From Steinernema hermaphroditum (taxonomy: Eukaryota > Nematoda > Chromadorea > Rhabditida > Steinernematidae): a DNA stretch of 64,000 nucleotides. Under the pieces are notes generated by a model, which was given only the letters and a program-made list of their open reading frames with translations, searched no databases and was not told the origin of the DNA. Within the stretch, counting starts at the first letter, position 1. Each line of letters begins with the position of its first letter. Below, piece by piece: positions 39,874 to 51,061 of this stretch. A program made the translations under genes and the position numbers. The stretch spans positions 1,364,001 to 1,428,000 of the forward strand of contig CM059622.1 of the NCBI GenBank assembly GCA_030435675.1, given 5' to 3'.

Positions 39874-40598
39874 AAAACGTCCATTATGAATTTGTTAGGA
39901 TAAAAATTTATTTTAAAATTAAAATTTACCGCTCATTTACCGTAGCCTTTTCTCTATCAGGCTTTTCGTGGTGGGACCTAAGTGGTGCCCAAGCAAAAGT
40001 GTCCGAGTCTAACTTTTATCGATTTTGTCCGTGTCTAACCCCTACTACTAGCTACTTGTACGGAAAAATCAGTAACTAAAAAGAGCCAAAGTTTTCAATA
40101 GCGCAAAAAACGGACTAAATGGAACTTTCCGACCTGGAACCTTGTATGTTCTATGGTGGAGTGGCCAGGCTTCTCCCCAGGATGTGCTCTGAGGCTAAGC
40201 AGCTAAACGATGAATACCTCCAAATATGTGTCTTCATACTAAGGAACTTGTTGTAAAAAAACCGACATTTTCAATGCACCAACCCAATACATACTATGTG
40301 GCGAGATATCGAAACTCTTAAGCGGTCTTTCTACCTTCTAAACCCTTATCTGTTTCAAAACCCTTAGCTGTGTCGTGTCTAATCGACTTTGAAACAGTAC
40401 GTTGTAGGCCGCAACATATACTGCCTGGTCGCGCACTTTGCATTCCGCGAATTTCCGAAGGCGGACCTTTGCAAAGACCGCCACAGAAAGTACAGTGTGT
40501 GGGCAAGCCGCCCATCAAAGTTGAACGCGGCAACTCAGATAGAATGACACACAGATCGTCTTGCTGACAACCGCGTTCATCGAACACCACCTGCTGCC
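39874..40598. other. Intergenic with a lone mariner-type end
   Basis: No gene is supported. At 40268-40289 there is a sequence (TTTTCAATGCACCAACCCAA followed by TA) nearly identical to the right terminal repeat of the mariner relic at 42.6 kb, suggesting the remnant of another element. Confidence 0.5.
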
Positions 40599-41205
40599 AT
40601 GGAATTGCGCGAAATTGAGTAAGTCTAGGAATGCCTTGGAACGCATAGAAAGTTCTATCCTAGATTCTCATCGAACGAGATGGATTGTTACAATCTGAAG
40701 ATGAACCTGTCGGAGCCCGACGACAACTACAAGGTTAACCAGAGAAAGAACGAAGTTCTGGAATACTACTGCACTGATATCGATGAATCCATCCGAGCGC
40801 GCAACCGCCGAGGAGTTCTGTCGATGTTTATTGGCGGTGCTCTGAAACCGCTTCAATTGATGTACGACGCGTTCATACACTACAAGGTACTGGGTTTGAC
40901 CAATGATGTCGAAGAGCTCCAAGCCGATGTGTCCAGCATTGATTTCTGGACTAATGAGAACCTCAAGCGCTTAACGGGACAGATGTATGATAGTCCGAAA
41001 CAGCTTTCGAGGTAACGCTTGGTGGAAAAAGCTAAACATAAATAAATGTTACAGGCTATCTAACAAATTGAAGATTAAAATATTCGACGACTTTCTTCGG
41101 ACCACGGGTACCACGCCTCATCTGAAGCCTGTACGCTTGTCCACCTTCATGAGGGACATGAGCGGTTTTTGGTCGACCCGCTCAACATGTCGCGTACCAA
41201 TATAG
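40599..41205 (+). CDS. Unknown three-exon protein
   Basis: Exons are 40599-40618, 40664-41011 and 41055-41205; all splice ends are GT-AG and phases agree, giving 172 residues. The first exon holds only MELREIE. The sequence is hydrophilic and mixed helix-like (NQRKNEVLEYYCTDIDESIR, LSMFIGGALKPLQLMYDAFI). No signal peptide, TM or known motif is visible. The 3' end is less certain: the frame changes character after FMRDMSGF, so a further intron or later exon is possible. Confidence 0.6.
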
Positions 41206-41718
41206 GTATTTCTCTCACAACCTGAGTAATTAATTAACAGATGATCTGTTTAAGGATGCACTCATGGTTGGAAACCACCCATCTTCAGACATATACTTGA
41301 CCACATAAGGTATCTTTGAATGAGGTTGCCATCTGACTTTGAGTGTTTATTATTATGTAGAGAACAGAAACAGATATTGAACCAGAAAAACTGCCATGGA
41401 AGACCGAAGAACTGCGGTTTGGAGATGTTTACGGTGTTGCGGCGCCCGCGACCTCTTCTGTAATGTGTATTGTTTTGACTTTACGTCCAACAAAACACTT
41501 GTGACTGTGAGAAGAAAGCAAGAGAGGTCGGTTTCCCATTTCCCTCTCGATCAGTTTCGTCGTTTCTACTGGTACATCGGCCGGGAAGCTCTACAACCAG
41601 GTAAGGAACAGGGCTAAGTCCTTAGACAATTTAATTGATGGTAGCTATGGTGGCATACAAATGTTTTGGTGGTCAAAAGGATCACATTCGATCGTTAGAT
41701 GTTTCTCACAGTCAAAGT
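41206..41718. other. Spacer before the mariner relic
   Basis: Contains a 73-codon frame (41396-41617, +) with CLRCCGARDLFCNVYCFDF that I cannot assign. No splice or family evidence supports it as a gene. Confidence 0.35.
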
Positions 41719-42635
41719 ATTGGGTTGATGCATAATAAATGAGCCTTTTTGAAAGTAGATATTTATTACCAAAAAGGCACACAATCTAATCAAGGTATTC
41801 GCCGTTAGCATCAACAACTTCGGCCCACTTCTGGGACAAGAGCCGGATCTCTGGTTCATAGAACACAAGGGGTTTGGGGTCGAAAAATGTTTTGGTCCAA
41901 TTTTCGACCTTTTTACCTTATTCTAAGTGATTTCCCCCGATATCGTCGCTTATTGATTAACAGTTATGACAGTAAGATAGAGCTATGAGTGTGCTATATG
42001 AATGTGCAAAGCACAGTCTATCAGCTCAAAACGAAGAGCCATTCTGGAGGTCAGCTTGAAAATGTGAGATGTCGGGAAGTGGTACTTTTCGGGAATCTAA
42101 GGGTCATTTTTCCCACTTGTGGCCTTTGTTACCTTAAAGTTGAAATGAGCTCGTGGAGTCACTATGTGGGCATGGTAGCTGTGAGTGATAGCTTCCTAAC
42201 GCATACCTTTGTTGCCTGTTGTAATACTCAACCAATTGGAAACGTTGGAGTTAACAGAACATGGTGATCCGAGAAAGCCATATTTTTCAGACTACGTCAC
42301 TTTCTGATATATGACGAACACATCGATAGGTGCGTTCTGTAGGTTAGACCAAAGGATGTACGTGATTAAAAGCAGTCACCGTCCATAACACAATTAATAC
42401 CATAGGAAGCCCGCACATGACTGAGCATTTCGCCATCTCGAGGTGCCAAAAAATGACCGTCAAGACAGAATAGACCTGCAACAGCAAGAGGAATGCAGTG
42501 GAGAAGCGGCGAATCATAAAATGGAGTAAGAGTTCGCTGTACTAAACAACGCGCCTATCAATTATGCCCTATGAATACACATGGCGAAATTAAAGGATAT
42601 TTACCAAATGGCTCATTTTCAATGCATCAACCCAA
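41719..42635 (-). mobile_element. Mariner transposon relic (917 bp)
   Basis: The ends are inverted repeats starting TTGGGTTGATGCAT, directly flanked by TA on both sides (41717-41718 and 42636-42637), the Tc1/mariner target duplication. Inner terminal sequence includes AATGAGCC on both sides. On the minus strand at 41783-41905, the frame ENWTKTFFDPKPLVFYEPEI then RLLSQKWAEVVDANGEYLD and stop matches the C-terminus of mariner transposases. The rest of the transposase is not recognisable, and a full element would be about 1.3 kb, so it is internally deleted and dead. Confidence 0.85.
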
Positions 42636-44569
42636 TAATATAACTATTATTCATTTAGGGAGGTTCCGGACAGATTTCCACTGCCACAACCACAAGATTC
42701 GCCCTAATCAGCGCGATGCTTCTCATCGGGAGAAGCCTCGTCATCATCGCTGAATCCACAGGGCAAGCACCTGGGCCCTCGCTTCCTACAATGTAGAAAT
42801 TATTTTTGTTATAAAATACAATTATCTTGATCATCATTTTCATGGCACTCTTATATGATCGAAAAAGGGTTGGACGAGAGGAGAACTCTTCATACATGCG
42901 GACGAACCGGTAGAGCAATCAGCCCGGTCTACAGAAGCCTGAATAAATAATGACTCCTGTGCTGTATTTTCACTTTTTCTCGCCTGAATGGCGCAGAGTA
43001 CCAGTGTTTCCCAAGCAGAGTGAGTTCACCCCCTTCGAACTTTGCCTCTCGATTCTGTCCGGATACATCACGAGGAATTTCCTGAAAGTCAAGAGGAACG
43101 AGACCATTTTGAAGAACTAATAATTGTGGGAATCCTCATAATTCCGAAGCTCAGGGTATTTTGAAGACATGAGATAGAATGGACAACAAGAAGGCGCAGA
43201 TACGCAACCTGGCGTAGATCATATGACCGGGGATGACCTGCAGCGACACCAAACGTGGCCAAGGTACCGTATACCACTGGTCTCCGAATACAAAAAGATC
43301 AGTAGGTCACGAACAATCACCTGTTTGTTTGTCCCTCTAGACTGCATTCTGTCTAGACGCGGAAGCCGTGCGTTCAGTTTCCCTCAGACAAACGGCGAGC
43401 GACGTGTGGCAAAAGTGAATGTTGCATTTTGACGGTCTTGCAAAACTGGTTTCCTCTGATTTGGAAGGTACATTATCCGCTTTAGAGTTTCTCATCTTTA
43501 CCCAGAACTCTCCACGATGGTCGTCGATCTAATCTGAGCCTATCGAATATTTCGACTGCCCTGAGTCCTCGAGTTGCACAATCGTCCCACTATGTCGATA
43601 TAGCCGAAGAGGGCTGGGTGATGCCGAGGACATCACTTCGGATTTCCTTCAAACGATTATGGACTCCCATGTTCGGGTTTTTATGTTTGTTCCTGAGCCA
43701 AGCTAAGGTGATTTTAAAATCGGATTATTATTTAAGCTTGGTCTGTTTAGTGGCGACAAAGGCTCGACGTGTAACGTCTCCAGGCGTATTGAATCTCTTT
43801 TCCGATTCTTTTTTAACCCGGTTAGGTCGACACATGCTGGTCATGCGAAACAGGAACTTCTGGACCGATAAGGCCACGAACCGAATTGGACAGGCGTACT
43901 GGGACATTGCAGGGTTCAGTACCGTCACGACCTTGTTCTGCACGCTAACGTCGTGGAGCCTTGGGTGACCTTCGTGGAGCTGTATCCAAAATCGACTAAT
44001 CGACTTGCGCCGTTTGCGACCGTCTGCTCGCCCAATGGTCCGTCCATGACCACCAGAATCATGGTTGACAAACCAGCCATCGATGAGGAATGCAAGATCC
44101 GATGTCCATGGGAGACGTCTCCCGTGAGACACTCTGAGGTCAAATGTTGTTGTTACAAGACGACAACCGCTGGACAAGAACCAAACACAGCCAAACACAG
44201 TTGATGTTCACAGCGAGATGGTCTCCCTGTTCACCGACCCATGGAAAGCTCATCCTCACACTGTCTATCCTGATTCGCCTTCTGATTTAATGTGTAATGA
44301 TGAATAAAGCGCATGCTACTCAAAAATTGACTTTATTAGCAAAGGGAATCAATGGGGAAACCGATCTCACACGCAACGAACGGGATCTTCGGGAGAAGGG
44401 AAGATCGACCCCCTTTTTTGGTATGCGTTCTGTGGACCCTTGTCTATTAATGTGATGCAAGGCGTAACACCTGTGATTCATGAAATAAAATCGTCAATAA
44501 AAATCTATGCGTTGTAACATGACAGAAGACTCATATATATTATTTTTGACATCCAATGGCTGGAGTTTG

Positions 44570-46915
44570 TTGCAGTTTGTTGGCATTGTCCACTTTCATC
44601 TGAACGTAACTACAATACTGATACAACGGTTCAACGTTCAGGACGCCGCTGTGTAGGGTGATAGTCATGAGGTTACCCCTTTGGCTTCGCGCCTCATTCG
44701 TGCCGTCTCATCGAGAAGATCGCCTTATTCGAACGAGATTCCCTCCCCCACGGCCTTCCCTTTTGGGGTTGTTACACTGAAAATGGCGCGTGATTTCAGT
44801 GAATCCTTACCGATATATTCATGCATATTTGACTCACGGTTACACCTTTCGAATGGCTAATCCGGGGTTATTATGCTTCCAGGGCGTCAGCTCCCTCCTC
44901 CAATATTCTGGAAGGCTTGGTGTCAAAGAATATTTGGTGTAATTTTTGATCTCTTTGTGTAGTCTTTTTGAACCCTTTCCACTGACATTCTCTGATTTAA
45001 AGGTAAAGGAATGTCGGTGAATTACACAAAGAATTTGGTGACGAAACATTTGGTAAGCTGAATGTCTCTGGGTTTAAAAGTGTTGAAAGGATTTTCCATA
45101 TTTTTGCACAACTGTCGATGTTCGATAGATTGTATATGTTCCCCTGACGTCAGAAATCTCGAACGATGCGGAGACATCACTGTACAGTATTAACCACAAG
45201 ATCGTCCGCCTCGGCACCTTCTACTGGTCATGTCGTTTGACGGGGATAGTCGCCTTCTTCGAACGACGGACGATCCGCCCCCTATTTTGGAATACTCTAT
45301 ATATGAAGATTTCTTTAATGTTTCATCACTAAAACTTCGCACTAGGTCGCGGCCACTGTGCAGAATCCATCCCGTTGTTTGGAAGACCGAAAGGTTCCGG
45401 CGCTGCTTCTCTATTGCAGTTATTCCTATTTGGAATAGTCGACAGGTTTCAAGTGAGTTTAAGCCGAGGGCGAAGCCAGCACGACAACAGAGCTCGTCCT
45501 TTGGGTTTACGAGTTTACGAGTTTATTTCTCGTATCAAAGGCTTACGCCTTGCGAGACGTCGTATATATGCACAAGAAACACATTATCACTCCGTAATCG
45601 TCGGTCTTCTTCTGGCTTCGGCACATCAGAGTAGAGCACGGCGATCCCATTAGTGTGCGCGGGCATCAGAAAGGCGAAGAGCTGATTCCGGAGACGGTGG
45701 AGCACAGCAAACCCATCTTCAGCTCAGGTGGCGGCGCGGACGTCGGAGTTGGGCTCGCGTTAAATCATTACGCTTAAGCTTAAGCCGGAGCCTAAGCCAA
45801 GCCGGGGTTTGCCGAAGCCATCACGACTGCTCTGTAAGCAAACCCTGGCTTGACTGAGGCTCAGGCTTAAACTTAAAACCAGTTGATTTGCCTATATACT
45901 TACCCAACGACGTGTTTTGCTTATGTTTAGCGGGTGTCACTGTTCTAGCTGGGTTTTTTTCCCCAGGGTTTTGCTTTTCCCTCTCCTTTTCTCCAACAAG
46001 CCCACAGATGATATCGAAAGTGAGTTCGTTCCGCAAGCGTCTTCTGGTCTGTATCAAGGGAAGATCATTCAGCATAAATTTGTTGAGTTTAAAGTGGTAA
46101 GTTGGTAAGTATGGTAAGTTTATCATGTTGCAGTTTCTCGGGGCCACCTTATAATTTCTTTCTTTTCTGTTTATTTTTGACTTTTTTTACATTGGTCTAC
46201 TATTTTTTGCAGCCTGAATGGGATAGGCATTGTCCACTAAACTCAAAACGTGACTGCAAATTTGACACGACGATTCAATCGTTCAATCGTTCTACGTTCA
46301 GGACATCACTGTGTAGGACGATAGTCACGAGATCGCCCTCTTGGCTTCTGTTGCCTGATTGAGAGGATCTCCTTCTTCGAGAGGAGGGAAGATCCGTCCC
46401 CCACGGTCTTCCGTTACTATAATTTTTGCATGGCTTATACGTTCTAACATCACAGATTCAGAAGATCATGCGTATCCCAGGGCTATATAACTTCACATCA
46501 TAATCGTCTTCCTTGCTTTCCCTTTATTTTTGACGAATTCTTTGCAGGCTGTTACTGCAGGCTGGACTCAAAAACGTGACTAGAACGGTTCAATCTGTTA
46601 GCTTAACTAGGAGTCCCGTAGCTTTCTTCTCTGTGTCATTTGTTGTACTCTTTATTTTCTACATTCCTCAACTTGCCCGGGATGGGGTATTATAGGGGGT
46701 ATACATCTTCTCCGTATATGTTTAATGGCGTGATAATTTTTATAATATTGACTGTGTATGAATAAAATAAATAAATAGCTTCAGATGTTCGTTGTTTTCC
46801 TTTTATTTTTTGTGATAATTGGTTCGGAATGTGTTTCGCCGGCTGTTGCAAGCACAGCCCACACGCAGTGAAAACGTGACTACAATACCACAATACGGCG
46901 GTTCAATCGTTCAGT
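44570..46915. repeat. Dispersed repeat family, three to four diverged copies
   Basis: Shared blocks recur at about 44570-44780, 45160-45290 (partial), 46220-46420 and, shorter, 46545-46600 and 46835-46915. Typical words are GGCATTGTCCACT, AACGTGACT.CAA, CGGTTCAA.CGTTCA, GGAC..C.CTGTGTAGG, CGATAGTCA.GAG and CCCCCACGG.CTTCC. The longer copies keep block order. No open frame is shared; a non-autonomous element is likely. Confidence 0.65.
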
Positions 46916-46979
46916 TTTACAACAACGTGCCATTGTGCCGCTCGGGTCGTTGGCTTATCCGATTATATGAATACTAAAT

Positions 46980-47515
46980 CACGCGAATTACGACGGCCAT
47001 AAACCTTCGCGGCTAAGTGCGATCACTTCCCGGCGCGGGCCGCCCTTCTGCCCAAAACGACGCTCTGATCCCCGGACGCGCACCTCTGATCCCTTTGGAA
47101 GTCAGCGGCGTCAAGTGCTTCCTCGTCCACGTCTTTTCCACTGGGTATCACCCCGACGATCTGTCCGCGCACACTGGCGCAGCACGGGGCGAGCACGAGT
47201 GGCCTTCGCAACGCGAAAATAGGCACGAACTAGGGGTAATAAATTTATTTGAACGATAAAATATTAGCCTTTTTGCGTCGCCGCCACCGCCGCTCCGAGG
47301 GGAGTGGCCGTCGCGCTGTGGCGTTGTCTTCGGCTGGGCGGGGCCGTCGTCGAGTCCCGCGCCACTCGCGCGCCGTCTGCACGTCGCGGGAGGGGCGCGT
47401 GTTCTGCCGCTCTGCAGAAGAGGGGCGACGGTGGCTTTTTTACCGGCGGCAGGCCGAGGTGACAGGCGAGGTTAGCCCCCTGGGAAGGCGCCACGGGGTC
47501 GGAGGGCCTTTTTTA
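46980..47515. other. GC-rich island
   Basis: About 530 bases of very GC-rich sequence (GGCGCGGGCC, CGCCGCCACCGCCGC, GGGAGGGGCGCG) inside AT-rich surroundings. Open frames exist on both strands (47017-47259 + and 47264-47494 -), as expected by chance in GC-rich DNA. No family is recognised. Confidence 0.5.
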
Positions 47516-50423
47516 TGTGTTCTGCTATTGATTGATGGAAATCATTCTTGTTCTTCTAATTCTAAGTTCGATTACGGTATTTCACTTATATCTGAGAAAG
47601 GCTCGATATTTTCGACGTATACGGTAGTTTGTGGGGATTCTGTTTTTGTGGAGATTGAAGTAAGTTATTTTTTTTGTGATTTTTGATCAGAAAAATCTGA
47701 AAGGGTGGCCATCTTGTTCTTTGAATCCAAATTTTTGCGAACGAATCCATGAAAAGATCTGTTTACCGTCCGGGAGATTAGAAGCTAGGGTTGGGATAGC
47801 CCTCCGGGGAAGGGTCAAATTTGAACTCATTTACGATCCAAACTGCAGTTGAGAGACTCGCATGGTAAACGACCATGTGGGCATTGTTTTTTTTTTGGAA
47901 TTCTCCTCTATATGGACCACATGATTAGCTTAATCGGTAAATTCGTTAGATCTTAGCGCTTTTCCATCCAACTACGACCCTTTTCCTTTGGATTTGCCTT
48001 CACAGTGCGAAAGCCACTTTTTTGAATATCCCTTGAACAGCTAATCTCCAGACATGAGCAAAATCACCTATTGTATGTTTGGATTGTCCAACTGGTTGAT
48101 TGTGAGCAGTTAAAATGCAGGAAGAGAGAGAAGAATCCTCCACTTTTTATCTAGGACTGGGTACTCTGACTGTCCGGCGTTTGATCCGTTTGGTTTAATG
48201 GAAGCATACTGATATAACGGATGATGTCTATTATTTTTTGGATAGGATTAGAGTTTCAGAACAACCTCTATTCCCGATATGTGCACATAATTACGGTGGC
48301 ATGCCACGACAGTCCTTCTGAAGAGTCTTTTTTCGGGTCGAGCGAATAATTGAATGTGGGTGGATGATATTTTTGAATGCCGTTGGATAATCTTCTTGGA
48401 AAGTTTCTTTGAATGTTGTAGAAAGAGACATGTATTTGCCACGTGACGCACATTCTCTCAACAAAACTCTCACATTCCATATGTACATCAAGTTCGTCTT
48501 CATCCGAGGAGGTGATTAAACTGATTATTTTTGTATCACAGCGTACTTGCGTTGCCTATTTGTGTTTTGATCGGCCTTGATTGCCCAGTTCTGATAGGCA
48601 GTGGTTATTCTTCTTTACTGTATGTTACTGTTTATCTTCAGATTTTTGGCGTATGTACAGCACCTGCATTGAAATGCTGACACCAAAATGATCAAATTTT
48701 TCTAAAATGACACATCTTAACAAGGATCGTTGATTTCTACTGATCGGAATTACGCTCTTATGGGTTGTAAATTCCCATAAAATGTGTGACGCATCACACA
48801 TTGAGATACTTTCGCGTTCCCAAAGATGACACTTCTTGTTGAACTCAGTGACCTGTGTGCGGCAGTGCTAAGTTGAACGTGTGTCTTCTGCTACTATGTA
48901 CTTCGTATATTGCGTTTCTACGATCTATGCTTGCTGCTTGAGGCATGTAATATGAGCCATTTTTGCAAGTACCTTGTACAGGCATGAATTGTACAGATTT
49001 TACTGAAGCTATTCACTGGTATTATGCACACATTTTCGAATTTATGTAAGAACTTGTGGGCAGGAGTTGGATTCCTCGTTCGTGGAAACTGTGAGGCTTT
49101 CGGGGATGAAATGCTTTCGACTACTTTGTTCCGTTTAAAATCTTTTTTTATTGATGTCACTCAGCGCGGTCTCACACATGTATCTACCAAGCATGGGTGT
49201 TCCAAATGAAAACCAGAGCCATTGGGGTCAACTCGAAAACATACGGCCATTGCCAATCTTCTTTGTTTCTAGTTGATTTTTGTCCAGAAACATTCTTTAA
49301 TGCTCTTCCTTTGAACTCAGTAACTGTGAGTGCTTCCAAGCGCATCCTACCCCCGAGCTATGTGGACAATTAGGAACACATCTCAAGTTCCATTTCCATT
49401 GGATATCTTCCGACTATGAGTTCTGACAATGATGGTTTAGATTTTTGCTATTTATACTACCTGCGGTGTGACCATTCCTCATAGCTCAACTCTGTATTGG
49501 GCCTCCCGCCATTATCGATGAGGCATGAACAGGGAGAGGGGATGAGGTGTCCCCGATTCGATTTATTCCAACCATTCGATTCTCTAGGCGTACGAAGCGC
49601 TCCTTAGTCCACCCTCTTCATGACTTAATAACATATTCATAGGGTACTTCATTTTGTGCCTTTGACAGATGGCCACGTCAATCATTTTTGCATTCCTTTG
49701 CCTATTTTGTGTCTAAATTTATATAAAGGGGCTACTAGATCTGCCTTTGCACGGTTGAAACTAAACTAAACTATGATATCCACATGTTATTTTTCGCCTC
49801 TATTGTGCTGACGTGTTTGATGTTCCAATAAGAATCAGTGGACCTTTGGGAGAGAATTAAGTGTCCATTATGGTGTGCTGACCTTGCTGTATTCAATTCT
49901 TCTATTTATGATTCTACTGAGATTATTCTGAGCATATCCTATGCAGTGGAACGTTCCATCGCCAAGAGATGCTATCACCTAATGGGTGAATCGTCTACAT
50001 ATTCCCACCCAATCCTGTATTCTGTAAAGGCCGCTTCAATTATAATTTTTGTATAATATGATCATTTATCGATAATGAATAAGGGTAGCACTGTAGCCCG
50101 ATGAAGAGGAGTGCTCATTCGTGTTTTCTTGTCAGTCATCTTAACAATTCGATTTTTGCCGTAACTGTGATCTGTGTTATTCCAGAAAATGGTTGCCGAA
50201 TTTTCGTATGTTTCATCAATTACCATTTTGCATTATTGTTCACAAGGAGATTATACAAAGCAACCTGAGCTTGACTATTTCCCTCGTCGCGGTGCGGTCT
50301 TTTCTATAATATTGGATATGGGTTGATTTGAACTTTTGTGCAGCATTCCTGCATATTAAGGCGCTTTCTTTTATTAACTCAAATTTTGTATATTACTGCG
50401 AACGGTAACGTCATCTGACATGT

Positions 50424-50495
50424 GCGTTTGGCGCAGTCGGTAGGCTGTCTGACTCCGAGACACGGATTGGTGGGTTCGACTCCTGTCGGTTGGTA
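50424..50495 (+). pseudogene. tRNA-derived pseudogene or SINE head
   Basis: Contains a good A box (TGGCGCAGTCGG) and B box (GGTTCGACTCC) at tRNA spacing. A five-base stem TGTCT/AGACA can form, but the loop GACTCCG lacks the U33 of a real tRNA, and the T stem and acceptor pair poorly. Closest in look to an arginine tRNA (CTCCG in the anticodon region). Probably not functional as a tRNA. Confidence 0.5.
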
Positions 50496-51061
50496 TTTGA
50501 TTTTTGTCGTTTTGCCCAAGAGCTGTTGAGTGCGAAAAGAGAAAGTGTGGAAAGCCTTGCAGTCCGAGCAGTGTTCTAACCCCTAATGTGTGAACTCCAT
50601 AGGCGTCTGATATGTCGGAATAGTCCATTGCAATGTTTCCAGTACTTTCTCCATATGTACCGTTGTTTGCATCGGCAGTCCCATTATACACTTAATTTTA
50701 GTCCATTTTTGAAAGCGTGACGGACATAAATTGATTGAAGAGTCGTATAAGGTCATAAAACTCGTCATAATGTAGATTTTTGGGTCGATAACTGTGGTTT
50801 AAATGTAAGTGGATGGGGTGCTGAATTGTGCTGAATTTTTGAAATCTGATTCATATACATAAGATTTTTGGATGTTTCCGCGGATCTTTTCCAAAAAAGT
50901 ACCATTACTTCATGCTCACATTCATTTCTAACCCAAGATCGTGCATATCTGCTGGTTTAGTCAGTGTGGTGATCGCCTTTTTATCGATTCCAATACCCCC
51001 TCATTTCAGACAACCAATCAGAAACGTCTCGTCTATTCTCCCCGGCGTCTCCGTCTCTACA

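Larger units (their letters stand above)
42636..51061. other. Gene-poor repeat-rich stretch upstream of Frizzled
   Basis: About 8.4 kb with no gene I can support. It holds a dispersed repeat family (44.6-46.9 kb), a GC-rich island (46.98-47.51 kb), a tRNA-like fragment (50.42 kb) and, from about 44.5 kb on, frequent ATTTTTG words. Several open frames at 43.6-44.2 kb and 45.2-45.9 kb lack splice, domain or start evidence. Confidence 0.5.

Noticed and set aside
38908..40287. A full-length (1.38 kb) mariner between two TTGGGTTGGT ends
   Set aside because: The right end is convincing, but the left end matches only over about ten bases, and the interior shows no transposase and contains a separate small gene. 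Kept only as a lone end.
43618..44198. Open frames of 116 codons (+) and 156 codons (-)
   Set aside because: No domain, start context, acceptor or partner exon; they overlap each other on opposite strands and look like chance frames.
45230..45653. 134-codon + strand frame
   Set aside because: It begins inside the dispersed repeat family and runs through short simple repeats (GTTTACGA units); no coding evidence.
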